A stretch of DNA of 53,346 nucleotides from Spirochaetaceae bacterium (lineage in GTDB: Bacteria > Spirochaetota > Spirochaetia > SZUA-6 > Bin103): positions 1-53,346 of the forward strand of contig JAPOQV010000239.1 of NCBI GenBank assembly GCA_026710565.1, given 5' to 3'. Each line of letters opens with the position of its first letter. Within the stretch, counting starts at the first letter, position 1. A model generated the notes under the pieces. The model worked only from the letters and a program-made list of their open reading frames with translations. It searched no databases and was not told where the DNA came from. The translations under genes were made by a program, and so were the position numbers. Positions 25,279 through 32,699 of this stretch are shown piece after piece.

Positions 25279-26326
25279 TACCACCGCGGAGCGCAAGCCG
25301 CGTGTCCTGCACCTGCCCGCGCGCGAGCATACCGGGAAGGTGTTCACCCCGGAGTCCTGGGCGCGCCTGCAGGCGGCATTCGAGGTGACCCGCAACGAGA
25401 GCGACCGCGACCTGACCGAAGAGCGGATCTGCTCCCTGATCGGCGGTCACGATGCGCTCATCACCGGCTGGGCGGCCCCGGCGTCCGGCGGACCGCCGCC
25501 GATCACGCCCGCGATCATGGAGGCGGCCGACCGGCTGCGGATCATCGCCCACTCGGCCGGCTCGGTGCGCCGCATGCTGGCCCAGGTGTGGACGGACTAC
25601 ATCGTTCCGCGCCGCATCTGCGTGTCCACGGCCACGGTACCGATCGCCTGCAACGTGGCCGAGACCGCGCTCGGCCTGATCATCATGAGCGCGAAGCGCC
25701 TGATGGATTACGCCCTGCACCTGCGCGGCACCGGCGGCTGGCGCACGCCGGCGATACCGGTGGGCGATCAGTATCTGACCGGCGCCACCGTCGGCCTTGT
25801 CGGTGCCGGCGACGTCGGCCGCGAGGTGATCCGAGCGCTGCGACCGTTCGCGGTCCGGATTCTGGTCTATGACCCCTACCTCGCCGCCGCGGATGCCCAT
25901 GCCATGCAGGTCGAGAGCGTCGAGCTGAACGATCTGTTCGCCCGTTCGGACATCGTGTCCCTCCACGCGCCGAGCATCCCGGAGACGGACCACATGGTCG
26001 GCACCGAGCAACTCCGCCTGCTGCGCGACGGCGCCGTGCTGGTCAACACCGCGCGGGGAAGCCTGATCGACCACGACGCGCTGATCCGGGAGGCGGCCGG
26101 AGGCCGGATCCGGGTGGCGCTGGACGTCACGACGCCGGAGCCGCTGCCGGCCGACAGTCCGTTGCGTTCGATGCAGAACGTAATCCTGACGCCGCACGTG
26201 GCCGGGCACGGCCGGTTTGGTCATCGCCGCATCGGCGATGCCACGGTAAACGCGCTGGAGGACTTCTTCGCGGGCCGTCCGGTGATCGGCGCCATCGATC
26301 CCGCACGGTGGGAGCGACTGGCATGA
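25268..26326 (+). CDS. D-isomer-specific 2-hydroxyacid dehydrogenase (NAD-dependent)
   Basis: A 352-residue dehydrogenase starting at the ATG at 25268, inside the 3' end of the sulfatase gene. The nucleotide-binding motif is Gly179-Ala-Gly181-Asp-Val-Gly184. Catalytic features of the family are the Arg in LVNTARGSLID, the acidic residue in ALDVTTPEPLP and the His in LTPHVAGHG. It oxidises or reduces 2-hydroxyacids such as D-lactate, glycerate or phosphoglycerate. In this operon it would act downstream of PhyH and sulfatase, for example on a hydroxyacid released from the substrate. The specific substrate is unknown. A 30-nt gap separates it from the nucleotidyltransferase-HEPN gene. Confidence 0.9.
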   Translation: MPADTTAERKPRVLHLPAREHTGKVFTPESWARLQAAFEVTRNESDRDLTEERICSLIGGHDALITGWAAPASGGPPPITPAIMEAADRLRIIAHSAGSVRRMLAQVWTDYIVPRRICVSTATVPIACNVAETALGLIIMSAKRLMDYALHLRGTGGWRTPAIPVGDQYLTGATVGLVGAGDVGREVIRALRPFAVRILVYDPYLAAADAHAMQVESVELNDLFARSDIVSLHAPSIPETDHMVGTEQLRLLRDGAVLVNTARGSLIDHDALIREAAGGRIRVALDVTTPEPLPADSPLRSMQNVILTPHVAGHGRFGHRRIGDATVNALEDFFAGRPVIGAIDPARWERLA

Positions 26327-26356
26327 GCGGTGCCCCACCCCTCCGGGTGAGCGACG

Positions 26357-27229
26357 ATGAATCCGATGTTGACAGCCGATGAGATCGCCTCGGCGGTCGC
26401 CTCGGAGTTGGAGCGCTTTCCACACCTGACTTTCGCCGTTCTGTTCGGATCGGCCGCTTCCGGCAGGATGCGGCCCGACTCCGACGTCGACGTGGCGGTC
26501 TATGGCGCATCGGCCGGCCGGCTCGAAATCGAGCAGGAGCGGGAGATCGTTCGGGAGACCGAGATCCAGATCGCCCTGGAGCGCGCGACGCAGCGCAACG
26601 TGGACGTGCTGGTCATGAACCGCGCTCCGGCGACGGTGTGCGCGGCGGCGCTCACGTCGGGACGCGTGGTCCTGATGCGGGACGCGGCCTTCTACTCGCG
26701 ATACTTCCTCGCGGTCACCTCGGTGGCCATCGACTTCCTGCAGACCGAGCGCGAGTATCTGGCGATCCGCGACCGCAGCCGCTCGCTCTCACCGGTCGAT
26801 CGCAGCCGGCTGGAACGGATCGCCGACTTCATCGACACGGAGATGGAGGACCGCGAGCGATTCCGGGACGTCACGCAGCATCGCTATCGATCCGACCGCG
26901 ACCTGCGGCGCAATCTCGACCGCTGGGTGGAGATCCTGATCAACGCCGCGATCGACATCGGCAAGATCGTGCTGTCGTGCGCTCAACGTCCGATCCCCTA
27001 CACGTACGGTCAGATCCTCGCCGAGCTGGAGACTCTGCCCGACTTCGCCGCGCTGTCCGGACGCCTGCAGCCGCTGGCAGCGCTGCGCAACCTGATGGCG
27101 CACGAGTACCTCGACCTGCGATTCGGACGGATCATGCGCTTCGTGGCTGAAGGTGCCGGAGCCGTCGGCGAGCTGTCACGGCTCACGCGAAGGTGGATCA
27201 GCCAAAATGAGGAGCCCTGCGAAACGTAG
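26357..27229 (+). CDS. Fused nucleotidyltransferase (MNT)-HEPN (HepT-like) toxin-antitoxin polypeptide
   Basis: One 290-residue chain contains both halves of the MntA/HepT system. The N-terminal nucleotidyltransferase has the GS-x10-DxD motif at Gly31-Ser32 and Asp43-Val-Asp45. A linker of about 100 residues leads to a HepT-like HEPN domain with the R-x4-H-x-Y motif at Arg244, His249 and Tyr251 (LRNLMAHEYLDL). In split systems MntA adenylylates the HepT tyrosine and silences its ribonuclease activity; here that would be intramolecular. The fold assignment is strong; the claim that the fused chain is a silenced RNase is inference. It starts 30 nt after the dehydrogenase gene and ends 24 nt from the HEPN gene on the other strand. 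Confidence 0.88.
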   Translation: MNPMLTADEIASAVASELERFPHLTFAVLFGSAASGRMRPDSDVDVAVYGASAGRLEIEQEREIVRETEIQIALERATQRNVDVLVMNRAPATVCAAALTSGRVVLMRDAAFYSRYFLAVTSVAIDFLQTEREYLAIRDRSRSLSPVDRSRLERIADFIDTEMEDRERFRDVTQHRYRSDRDLRRNLDRWVEILINAAIDIGKIVLSCAQRPIPYTYGQILAELETLPDFAALSGRLQPLAALRNLMAHEYLDLRFGRIMRFVAEGAGAVGELSRLTRRWISQNEEPCET

Positions 27230-27253
27230 TCAGGACGGAAGCGAGGCGAGGAG

Positions 27254-27670
27254 CTATGGACCCGACTCCTGCACCGCGTCCAGTACGGTGCGGTGCACGA
27301 ATGCAGCAGCCTGCAGCGCCTTCTCCGCGTCCTCCTGACGATAGAACGCGTTCGGCGTCAGATCCTCGCTCCCATAGAAGGCGAGCTCGCGGTCGCGTCG
27401 CAGCGAACGCGACACCTCGCTCAGACGATCCAGGTGGGACAGCGCCGCCGCCGGCAGACGATCGCGGTTGTCCTCGAGCACGGGACTCACGTCATGCAGG
27501 CGCGGAACCTCGATGCGGACGTGGCGAAGCAGCGCCTTGAGACAGATCTCGACCACCTCCTGCGACTCGCGCACGACATCCGCCCAACTCGACTCCACCA
27601 GCAGCACCTCGATCGCCTTGAGCCTGCTGGCGGCGCGCTGCAGGTAGTCCGCGGTGAGGTCAGGGTTGTA
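27254..27670 (-). CDS. HEPN-domain protein, partner of the RHH-nucleotidyltransferase
   Basis: A 138-residue helical protein (MYNPDLTADYLQRAASRLKA start) of the HEPN superfamily. Its helix 2 carries VVRESQEVVEICLKALLRHV, then the loop VPRLHDVSPVL and the motif LRRDRELAFYGSEDLTP (residues 91-107) in place of a plain R-x4-H. The start ATG at 27670 overlaps the nucleotidyltransferase gene by 11 nt, so the two are coupled. HEPN proteins in these pairs are often ribonucleases or adaptors regulated by a nucleotidyltransferase. The absence of a classical R-x4-6-H motif makes catalysis uncertain. Confidence 0.85.
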   Translation of the reverse strand, partial: YNPDLTADYLQRAASRLKAIEVLLVESSWADVVRESQEVVEICLKALLRHVRIEVPRLHDVSPVLEDNRDRLPAAALSHLDRLSEVSRSLRRDRELAFYGSEDLTPNAFYRQEDAEKALQAAAFVHRTVLDAVQESGP

Positions 27671-28250
27671 CATCAGGCTGTCCGTGCACCCAGTACGGGG
27701 TTCCATACGCGATGCGCCGGCGCACCTGACCTGCCGCTATCCGCTCCCGAGCGCTCGCCAGGCGGCGCGTCAGACCTGCGTCGCGTTGCCACAGCACCTG
27801 TCCGTGCAACGCCGCCTCCAACCACAACGATCCACCGCCCGCCGGCGATGGCAAGTGGATGAAGTGCGGATTCACCAACGGCTCCCGCGTGCCGCGATCG
27901 ATGCGCTCATCCCACGTCCGATACAGATCGCGTGAGAGCGCTGTCGTCGGCGTCATGACCAGCACGACATCCCAGTCGGAGTCCAGCCTCGCGGTGCCCT
28001 GCGCACGGGAGCCGAAAAGGATCACCCCGACGATGGCCGGCCGATAGGACTCGGTGATCCGGGCCAGCATCCCGTGGTCCGGCAGCACCGACGCCGGGGT
28101 CGCCCCTCCAGCTTCCGCGTCGACCGCTGCCGCAAGTGCGCCGCGGCACACTTCGTTCAGTGACACACCCATCCGAACAGCCCGCTCGCGCAAGGCGCCG
28201 TGCAGCCGCGGAGACACACGCACGACGAACCGGCCGGACAGGGCTCCCAT
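27660..28250 (-). CDS. Ribbon-helix-helix (HicB-like)/nucleotidyltransferase fusion protein
   Basis: A 196-residue protein. The first about 45 residues (GRFVVRVSPRLHGALRERA, then MGVSLNEVC) match the short ribbon-helix-helix domain used by HicB-like antitoxins for operator binding. Residues 74-100 hold a nucleotidyltransferase domain with GS-x10-DxD (Gly80-Ser81, Asp92-Trp-Asp94). The chain thus joins a DNA-binding antitoxin head to an MNT. Downstream and overlapping is a HEPN gene. A perfect ATAGTACTAT palindrome lies just upstream of the start codon at 28253-28262 and could be its operator. Autoregulation by the RHH head is a plausible inference. Confidence 0.85.
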   Translation of the reverse strand: MGALSGRFVVRVSPRLHGALRERAVRMGVSLNEVCRGALAAAVDAEAGGATPASVLPDHGMLARITESYRPAIVGVILFGSRAQGTARLDSDWDVVLVMTPTTALSRDLYRTWDERIDRGTREPLVNPHFIHLPSPAGGGSLWLEAALHGQVLWQRDAGLTRRLASARERIAAGQVRRRIAYGTPYWVHGQPDVQP

Positions 28251-28252
28251 CG

Positions 28253-28262
28253 ATAGTACTAT
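28253..28262. promoter_or_regulatory. Palindrome at the RHH-nucleotidyltransferase promoter
   Basis: ATAGTACTAT is a perfect 10-bp palindrome 3 nt upstream of the minus-strand start at 28250. The adjacent AT-rich stretch (TTATATCAT on the minus strand) could supply a -10 box. It is a candidate autoregulatory operator of the RHH head, inferred from position. Confidence 0.4.
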
Positions 28263-28390
28263 GATATAACATGTGCGAGTCAGTCTACGGGCGCTCCGGC
28301 GCTCCGGTGCGATCCGAAACCGACCCGAGACATCGCACGAGGTTGCTGGCGCGACTGGTCGCTTTGTGGGTGAAGGCGCGGACGAGGTCG

Positions 28391-28648
28391 CTACTCGCCC
28401 CCACCCCCGCCATCGCCGCCGCCCCCGCCGAAGTCACCTCCGCCGAAGTCGCCGCCAACATCGTACCCGTCACCGCCTGCACCGCCGCCGCCGGCGTGAA
28501 CACCACCTCCGTACATGCCGGCGTCGCGGCTCGCGCGCCTTGATCTGTCTCGACGGCGTTCGGCTTCGCGGTCGCTACGCATCATCACCGCTACGTTGAA
28601 CCCGATGACGACGGCCATGACCAGCAGAACCAGAACGGCACCGATCAT
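28391..28648 (-). CDS. Small membrane protein with glycine-rich tail
   Basis: An 85-residue protein with one N-terminal membrane segment (about residues 2-22, GAVLVLLVMAVVIGFNVAV). A basic cluster (SDREAERRRDRSRR) follows, then a tail of Gly-Gly-Gly-Asp-Phe-type repeats. Such architecture occurs in many small membrane proteins and does not give a function. The open frame, clear membrane segment and start codon support it being real; low-complexity coding is the main doubt. It is in the same strand as the PhyH gene upstream, separated by 48 nt. The 140 nt between 28250 and 28391 hold only the palindrome described. Confidence 0.55.
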   Translation of the reverse strand: MIGAVLVLLVMAVVIGFNVAVMMRSDREAERRRDRSRRASRDAGMYGGGVHAGGGGAGGDGYDVGGDFGGGDFGGGGGDGGGGGE

Positions 28649-28696
28649 GGACCACTACCCTTCACGGGGAACCTTCGTGAATGGCGCAGGAGTACT

Positions 28697-29632
28697 TCAT
28701 GACGACGACTCCCGCTCCGGCTGATAGCGGCGGATGCCGCGTACCATCAGTCCCCAGTCGTCCTCGGTCTTGGCCGTAATCGGCGCCTGTTCGGCGCGCT
28801 GCCGGTCGGCGACGTTGGCCACGTCGATCACGCAGAAGTCGTCGGCGCGGCGGTAGCGCTTGATGAACACCGGGCGCGGCCGGTCCGAGCGGTTGTCGGG
28901 CGAGCCGTGAATGGTGCAGGTGTGGAAGATCACGGCGTCCCCCGCCCCGCCCTCGATCGGTACCGCGCGCTCCCACCACACGGGATCGTTGAGCGCGAAG
29001 CCGGCCCAGCGGTCGTCCTCGTGCCGGACCAGCCCCAGCTCGTGCGAGCCGGGCACCACGTAGAGCGGCGCGTTGCCCATGTCGACGTCGACCGCATAGC
29101 TGAGCACCGCCGTCGGGCTCTGCAGCTTGTGCTCGAAGTAATACCCGTCCTGGTGCAGCGACTTCGGCACGCCCGTCCTGGGCTGCTTGTAGACGCACTG
29201 CCCCCACTTCCACAGCTCGATGTCCGGACCGATCAGCGCGGCCAGCAGCTCCAGCAGCTCGGGGTTGACCAGCGAGCGGAGGAACGCGCCCGAGATCATC
29301 GCGTTCAGCCGCAGCGTGTTGACGACCATGCGCCCCGGATCGCTGGGGTCGGCGTTGAACAACGTGCCATCCGGCGTCGTCACGGCGTTGGCGTGGTGCT
29401 TCGCCGTGGCCGCCTCGGGAAGGAGCGCCTGGCTCTGCTTCAGGATCGCCTCCATGTCCCGCAGCAGGTCCGCCACGTAGGCGCTAGACAACCCGCGGAT
29501 CACCACGGCGCCGTGCCTGCGGTACGCTGCCGTCATGGCGGCGACGTCCACCTGCCCAGCGGTGAAGTCGAAGTCGCCGACAGCCGTGGCAGAAGGCGAG
29601 AACGACCTCGGCGTCCTGTCAGCGGTGCTCAT
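28697..29632 (-). CDS. Phytanoyl-CoA dioxygenase (PhyH) family protein
   Basis: A 311-residue Fe(II)/2-oxoglutarate oxygenase starting at the ATG at 29632 (MSTADRTPRSF). A longer start at 29668 would overlap the YoeB gene. The triad is His160-x-Asp162 (KSLHQDGYYFE) and His242 (TIHGSPDN), with PGSH before the second histidine. The N-terminal half includes the AAYRRHGAVVIRGL block typical of family members. Unlike the two other copies it has no small partner gene next to it. It is codirectional with the YefM/YoeB pair, 25 nt behind YoeB, so it may be read from the TA promoter. Substrate unknown. Confidence 0.88.
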   Translation of the reverse strand: MSTADRTPRSFSPSATAVGDFDFTAGQVDVAAMTAAYRRHGAVVIRGLSSAYVADLLRDMEAILKQSQALLPEAATAKHHANAVTTPDGTLFNADPSDPGRMVVNTLRLNAMISGAFLRSLVNPELLELLAALIGPDIELWKWGQCVYKQPRTGVPKSLHQDGYYFEHKLQSPTAVLSYAVDVDMGNAPLYVVPGSHELGLVRHEDDRWAGFALNDPVWWERAVPIEGGAGDAVIFHTCTIHGSPDNRSDRPRPVFIKRYRRADDFCVIDVANVADRQRAEQAPITAKTEDDWGLMVRGIRRYQPERESSS

Positions 29633-29657
29633 CCGTCGATCATGTCCGATTCGAAAG

Positions 29658-29921
29658 CTATTCGCCATGGTGCGTCCACATTCGCAGCACCTTGACGGTT
29701 CGCTCTCGGTCGAGGACCTGATACACGAGACGATGCTGAATATTGATACGTCGCGAGAACGCTCCCGTGAGATCGCCAACCAGCTTCTCGAACAGCGGCG
29801 GCCTGCGAAACGGATCCTCGCGCAGGACCTGTAGCAGTCGTTCCACGTTCGTCCGGAGCCCAGCCGCAGCCACCTTGCGCGCGTCCTTCCGGGCCTGTCT
29901 GGTGAACACCAGCCGGTACAT
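29658..29921 (-). CDS. yoeB: YoeB/RelE-family toxin
   Basis: An 87-residue protein (start MYRLVFTRQARKDARK) with the RelE/ParE fold signature. The C-terminal half LTGAFSRRINIQHRLVYQVL, then VKVLRMWTHHGE, matches YoeB/Txe toxins, including the Arg and His residues of the ribosome-dependent endoribonuclease site. Its ATG shares one base with the stop of the antitoxin gene (TGATG). This gives the normal antitoxin-first order and strong coupling. An alternative start 24 nt upstream is less likely because of the overlap. Confidence 0.88.
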   Translation of the reverse strand: MYRLVFTRQARKDARKVAAAGLRTNVERLLQVLREDPFRRPPLFEKLVGDLTGAFSRRINIQHRLVYQVLDRERTVKVLRMWTHHGE

Positions 29922-30163
29922 CACCACCCAGGCTCTGTGCCGCACTCCTCCACGGGGGTCTCGATCCCTTGCCGTATCGAGTCGGCCATGCCGGGGATGG
30001 AGGACAGATACAAGGTCTCCTGAATCGCGTTCCAGTCCTCTTCGCTGACCAGTACCGCCGACCGGTCCTTTCCCGTGATCGTGATCGGCGTATGCGTCTC
30101 GCTCACTTCGTCTATGAGCCGATACAGGTTCTTCCGCGCGTTGGTGGCATTCATGGTCCCCAT
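29921..30163 (-). CDS. yefM: YefM-type antitoxin
   Basis: An 80-residue protein with the YefM/Phd N-terminus (MNATNARKNLYRLIDEV from Met4) and the middle block HTPITITGKDRSAVLVSEEDW. The tail (AIQETLYLSSIPGMADSI) is the toxin-binding segment. ATG codons exist at 30163 and 30154; a GAGGAAGCG element precedes the first. It ends in the start of the YoeB gene. A pair of CGTACG half-sites upstream is the likely operator. It is separated from the divergent fucosidase gene by 78 nt. Confidence 0.88.
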   Translation of the reverse strand: MGTMNATNARKNLYRLIDEVSETHTPITITGKDRSAVLVSEEDWNAIQETLYLSSIPGMADSIRQGIETPVEECGTEPGW

Positions 30164-30174
30164 CGCTTCCTCTC

Positions 30175-30192
30175 CGTACGTTATACCGTACG
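30175..30192. promoter_or_regulatory. Paired CGTACG operator-like sites upstream of yefM
   Basis: CGTACG at 30175-30180 and 30187-30192 flank TTATAC, giving an inverted repeat of GTACG arms about 12 nt upstream of the antitoxin start on the minus strand. The centre contains TATAAC on the minus strand, which could be the -10 box. YefM/YoeB complexes typically bind such palindromes with GTAC cores, so this is a good autoregulatory operator candidate. Confidence 0.55.
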
Positions 30193-30241
30193 CAGCGGCC
30201 CCGTGGTGGTCAAGATAAGATGCGCGAGCAGGGAGACGACC

Positions 30242-31510
30242 ATGATCAGACCATTCGGCGACGGGCGCGACCGGTACTTCACGGAACGGCTGGGGATGTT
30301 CATCCACTGGGGCTTGTACGCGATCCCGGCCTGGCACGAGCAGATCCTGTGGCGCTCGGACATGAAGCGGCGCGACTACGAGCAGCTCGTCCACCGCTTC
30401 GACCCGGACCGCTTCGATCCCGACGAGTGGCTGGTCGCGGCCGAGAGCGCCGGCATGAGCTTCGTCGTGATCACCACCAAGCACCATGACGGCTTCTGCC
30501 TGTGGGACACGAAGCTGACCGACTACTCGGTGATGCATACGCCGTACGGACGGGACATCCTGGCCCAGCTAGCCGAGGCGTGCGCACGGCGCGGCATCGC
30601 CCTCGGCTTCTACTACTCCTGCCCGGACTGGCACCACCCGAGCTACCCCAACCTGGGGCGCCACCACGAGATGTTCGGTCCGCGCCCCGGCGACCAGCCG
30701 GACTTGGCCGCGTACTGGGAGTTCGTGCGCGGCCAGGTGCGGGAGCTCTGCACCAACTACGGCCCGCTGCGCGACTTCTTCTGGGACGTGAACGTGGCCG
30801 AGCACCACGACCCGAGCCTGAACGAGATGGTGCGCGAACTGCAGCCCGGCATCCTGATCAACGACCGCGGTCCGAGCCCCGGCGACTACGGCACCCCGGA
30901 ACGTCACGTCCCCGAGGCGCGCGAGTTCGACGCGCCGACGCAGGCCGTGCAGGCACTCGGCCGCGAGAGCTGGGGCTATCGCTCCGACGAGGACTACTAC
31001 AGCGACCGCCACATCATCGAGAGCATCGACCGCGTGCTGGCGATGGGCGGCGACTACATCCTCAACGTCGGCCCCAAGGCGGACGGCAGCCTGACGGTGG
31101 AGAACGTGAGCACGCTCGCCCAGGTGGGCAACTGGTACCGGCAGGTCCGGGAGGCGTTCGACCTCACCGTGCCCGCCTCGACCGTGATCGAGGACGACGC
31201 GATCGGCATGCACGGCGGCGAGCGCCGCGTCCCACGCGACAGCATGCTGGTCACGCGCAAGGGCAACACCTTCTACCTCCACCTGCCGGCGGCGCCGCAG
31301 AGCACCGGCCTGATCCTCAAGCCCCTGCGCGTGGCTCCCGAGCGCGCGACGCTGCTGAACGACGGAAGCGAGCTCCGAGCCACGGTCGAGACCACGCCGT
31401 GGCATTGGCAGGAACCGCCCTACCTCCGCCTGAGCGGCCTGCCGGTCAACCGCATGACCGGCACCGTGATGGTGATCCGCCTGGAGTTCGGCGACGACGT
31501 GGTGGCGTAA
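30242..31510 (+). CDS. Alpha-L-fucosidase (GH29 family)
   Basis: A 422-residue GH29 enzyme starting at the ATG at 30242 (MIRPFGDGRDRYF), preceded by AGGGAGACG. The family's first block is LGMFIHWGLYAIPAWHEQ. The catalytic strand shows LRDFFWDVNV, with the Asp as probable nucleophile (canonical members have IW-x-DG or WND). It continues with the KHHDGFCLWDT block (residues 80-90), the EDYYSDRHIIESIDR and NVGPKADG blocks, and ends in a C-terminal beta domain. It hydrolyses alpha-L-fucosides. There is no signal peptide, suggesting a cytoplasmic enzyme acting on imported glycans, though no importer is adjacent. The 3' end is duplicated in degenerate form at 32468-32643. Confidence 0.9.
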   Translation: MIRPFGDGRDRYFTERLGMFIHWGLYAIPAWHEQILWRSDMKRRDYEQLVHRFDPDRFDPDEWLVAAESAGMSFVVITTKHHDGFCLWDTKLTDYSVMHTPYGRDILAQLAEACARRGIALGFYYSCPDWHHPSYPNLGRHHEMFGPRPGDQPDLAAYWEFVRGQVRELCTNYGPLRDFFWDVNVAEHHDPSLNEMVRELQPGILINDRGPSPGDYGTPERHVPEAREFDAPTQAVQALGRESWGYRSDEDYYSDRHIIESIDRVLAMGGDYILNVGPKADGSLTVENVSTLAQVGNWYRQVREAFDLTVPASTVIEDDAIGMHGGERRVPRDSMLVTRKGNTFYLHLPAAPQSTGLILKPLRVAPERATLLNDGSELRATVETTPWHWQEPPYLRLSGLPVNRMTGTVMVIRLEFGDDVVA

Positions 31511-31595
31511 TACACAACCAGGGGGGATCCGTCTTCGGCTCACGCGCCCGCGTCCAGGAAGCGGCCCAGGCTGCATCCCGCTGCCAGGATGGCGC

Positions 31596-31625
31596 TTGAC
31601 TGCATGTATCGCTCTATGATACATA
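31596..31625 (+). promoter_or_regulatory. Promoter and operator-like inverted repeat for the DUF4160/DUF2442-XRE pair
   Basis: TTGACT at 31596-31601 is followed after 18 nt by TACATA at 31620-31625. Overlapping the spacer and -10, ATGTATC (31604-31610) is the exact inverted repeat of GATACAT (31618-31624) with a 7-nt spacer. Repeats of this size are normal operators of XRE regulators, and the second gene of the pair has such a domain, so autorepression is likely. Confidence 0.5.
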
Positions 31626-31676
31626 GATGACCGCGATGCGCGGGTGGAGCGTGGCTACGCCGTCCGAGGATTCCGA

Positions 31677-31913
31677 GTGCCGACTGTCGTCATAGAAGGA
31701 CAGTTTCGGTTCGTTATCAACACGCGGGAGAACAGCTTCGAGCCGCCACACGTACACGTTTGGGTTGGTAACGAGGATGTGTGCCGCATTGAATTGAACG
31801 GTGGAACCTATATGGACGATCCGCCACCCGGAAACTTCAGGGACATCCTGAAGGTATATGAGACACACGCCGAAGACATCAGGAACACCTGGGAAGCCAT
31901 TCATGGAGGATAG
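31677..31913 (+). CDS. DUF4160-family protein (TA-like partner)
   Basis: A 78-residue protein starting at a GTG at 31677, which gives the family's usual N-terminus (MPTVVIEGQFRFVINTRENS); a GTG at 31644 would add 11 residues. The diagnostic block is EPPHVHVWVG, followed by CRIELNGG. DUF4160 proteins are routinely paired with DUF2442 proteins and are thought to form TA-like modules, though their activity is not established. Its stop abuts the next gene (stop 31911-31913, ATG at 31917), which has GGAGGA as ribosome binding site inside this gene's end. Confidence 0.85.
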   Translation: MPTVVIEGQFRFVINTRENSFEPPHVHVWVGNEDVCRIELNGGTYMDDPPPGNFRDILKVYETHAEDIRNTWEAIHGG

Positions 31914-31916
31914 GTG

Positions 31917-32432
31917 ATGGATGCGGTTCTGGTAAAGAACGCCGATCGGATGATGATGATCGCCACCATAGTTGCCGACGGAGTCCAGTTGAGCTTTGCA
32001 GATGGGTGCAGAGGCATGATACCCTATAGCGATATCGACGAGATCGATGATGTTGCGGACCTTTCCGGTCTTGAGTTGCCGAACCCATACCAGATGATTC
32101 TCAACACCGTCAACGGTGAGCACATTGAGATTCCCTGGGATTTCGCGCGTCACTACTGTGACGAATCCTACCGGCCGACCGTTGAGGCGATCGCCATGCG
32201 CGGCAGACGGACGCTCGGCGAGCGACTCAGAGCGCTGCGAGATTCGGCAGGATTGACTCAAGAGCAGCTGGCACGAGCGGTAAATATTGGACGCGTTACG
32301 CTGGTACGGCTCGAGAACGGCGAACAGACGCCCAGGGTCAAGACCTTGACCGTCATCGCTGAAGCTCTAGGGAAGCGTGTATCAGACCTGCTCGTTGAGC
32401 CGGAATCATTGTTGCGGCAGATGGTCGAGTAG
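31917..32432 (+). CDS. DUF2442 - XRE helix-turn-helix fusion protein
   Basis: A 171-residue protein. The first about 85 residues match DUF2442 (VQLSFADGCRGMIPYSDI, then YQMILNTVNGEHIEIPWDF). Residues about 100-160 form an XRE-type HTH (LRALRDSAGLTQEQLARA, VTLVRLENGEQTP, KTLTVIAEALGKRVSDLL). The start at ATG 31917 is preferred over GTG 31914 because of the GGAGGA element. Together with the upstream DUF4160 gene it looks like a regulator/antitoxin, and a palindromic operator sits in front of the pair. Confidence 0.88.
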   Translation: MDAVLVKNADRMMMIATIVADGVQLSFADGCRGMIPYSDIDEIDDVADLSGLELPNPYQMILNTVNGEHIEIPWDFARHYCDESYRPTVEAIAMRGRRTLGERLRALRDSAGLTQEQLARAVNIGRVTLVRLENGEQTPRVKTLTVIAEALGKRVSDLLVEPESLLRQMVE

Positions 32433-32467
32433 GTTCGCATCCGCGTGACTTCACGGACGTATGCCGC

Positions 32468-32643
32468 ATGGCTACCGAGCGGGCGACGCTGCTGAACGAC
32501 GGATGCGAGCTCCGCACCACGGTCGAGACCATGCCGTGACACTGGCAGAGCCCCCCTACCTCCGCCTGAGCAGCCTGCCGGTCAACCGCATGGCCGCCAC
32601 CGTGATGGTGATCCGCCTGGAGTTCGACGATGAAGTGGCCGCG
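32468..32643 (+). pseudogene. Degenerate duplicate of the fucosidase gene 3' end
   Basis: The segment matches the last about 175 nt of the fucosidase gene (roughly 31331-31508) with high identity by eye, including CTGCTGAACGACGGA and GTGATGGTGATCCGCCTGGA. Relative to the intact gene, a Trp codon has become TGA and one base is lost in the following CAGGAACCGCC stretch, so the copy is non-functional. It begins 35 nt after the DUF2442-XRE gene. Confidence 0.8.
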
Positions 32644-32699
32644 AAGCGCAAGCGCTCGGCGGCGGCGACTCTCGACACCGGCCGTGTGTGCCGACTACG

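Noticed and set aside
28391..28520. Tandem DNA repeat or CRISPR-like array in the CCGCC-rich stretch
   Set aside because: The periodicity follows Gly-Gly-Asp-Phe codons of a small coding gene; there are no regular spacers.
32468..32643. A second fucosidase gene
   Set aside because: Only the last about 175 nt are present, with an internal stop and a frameshift.
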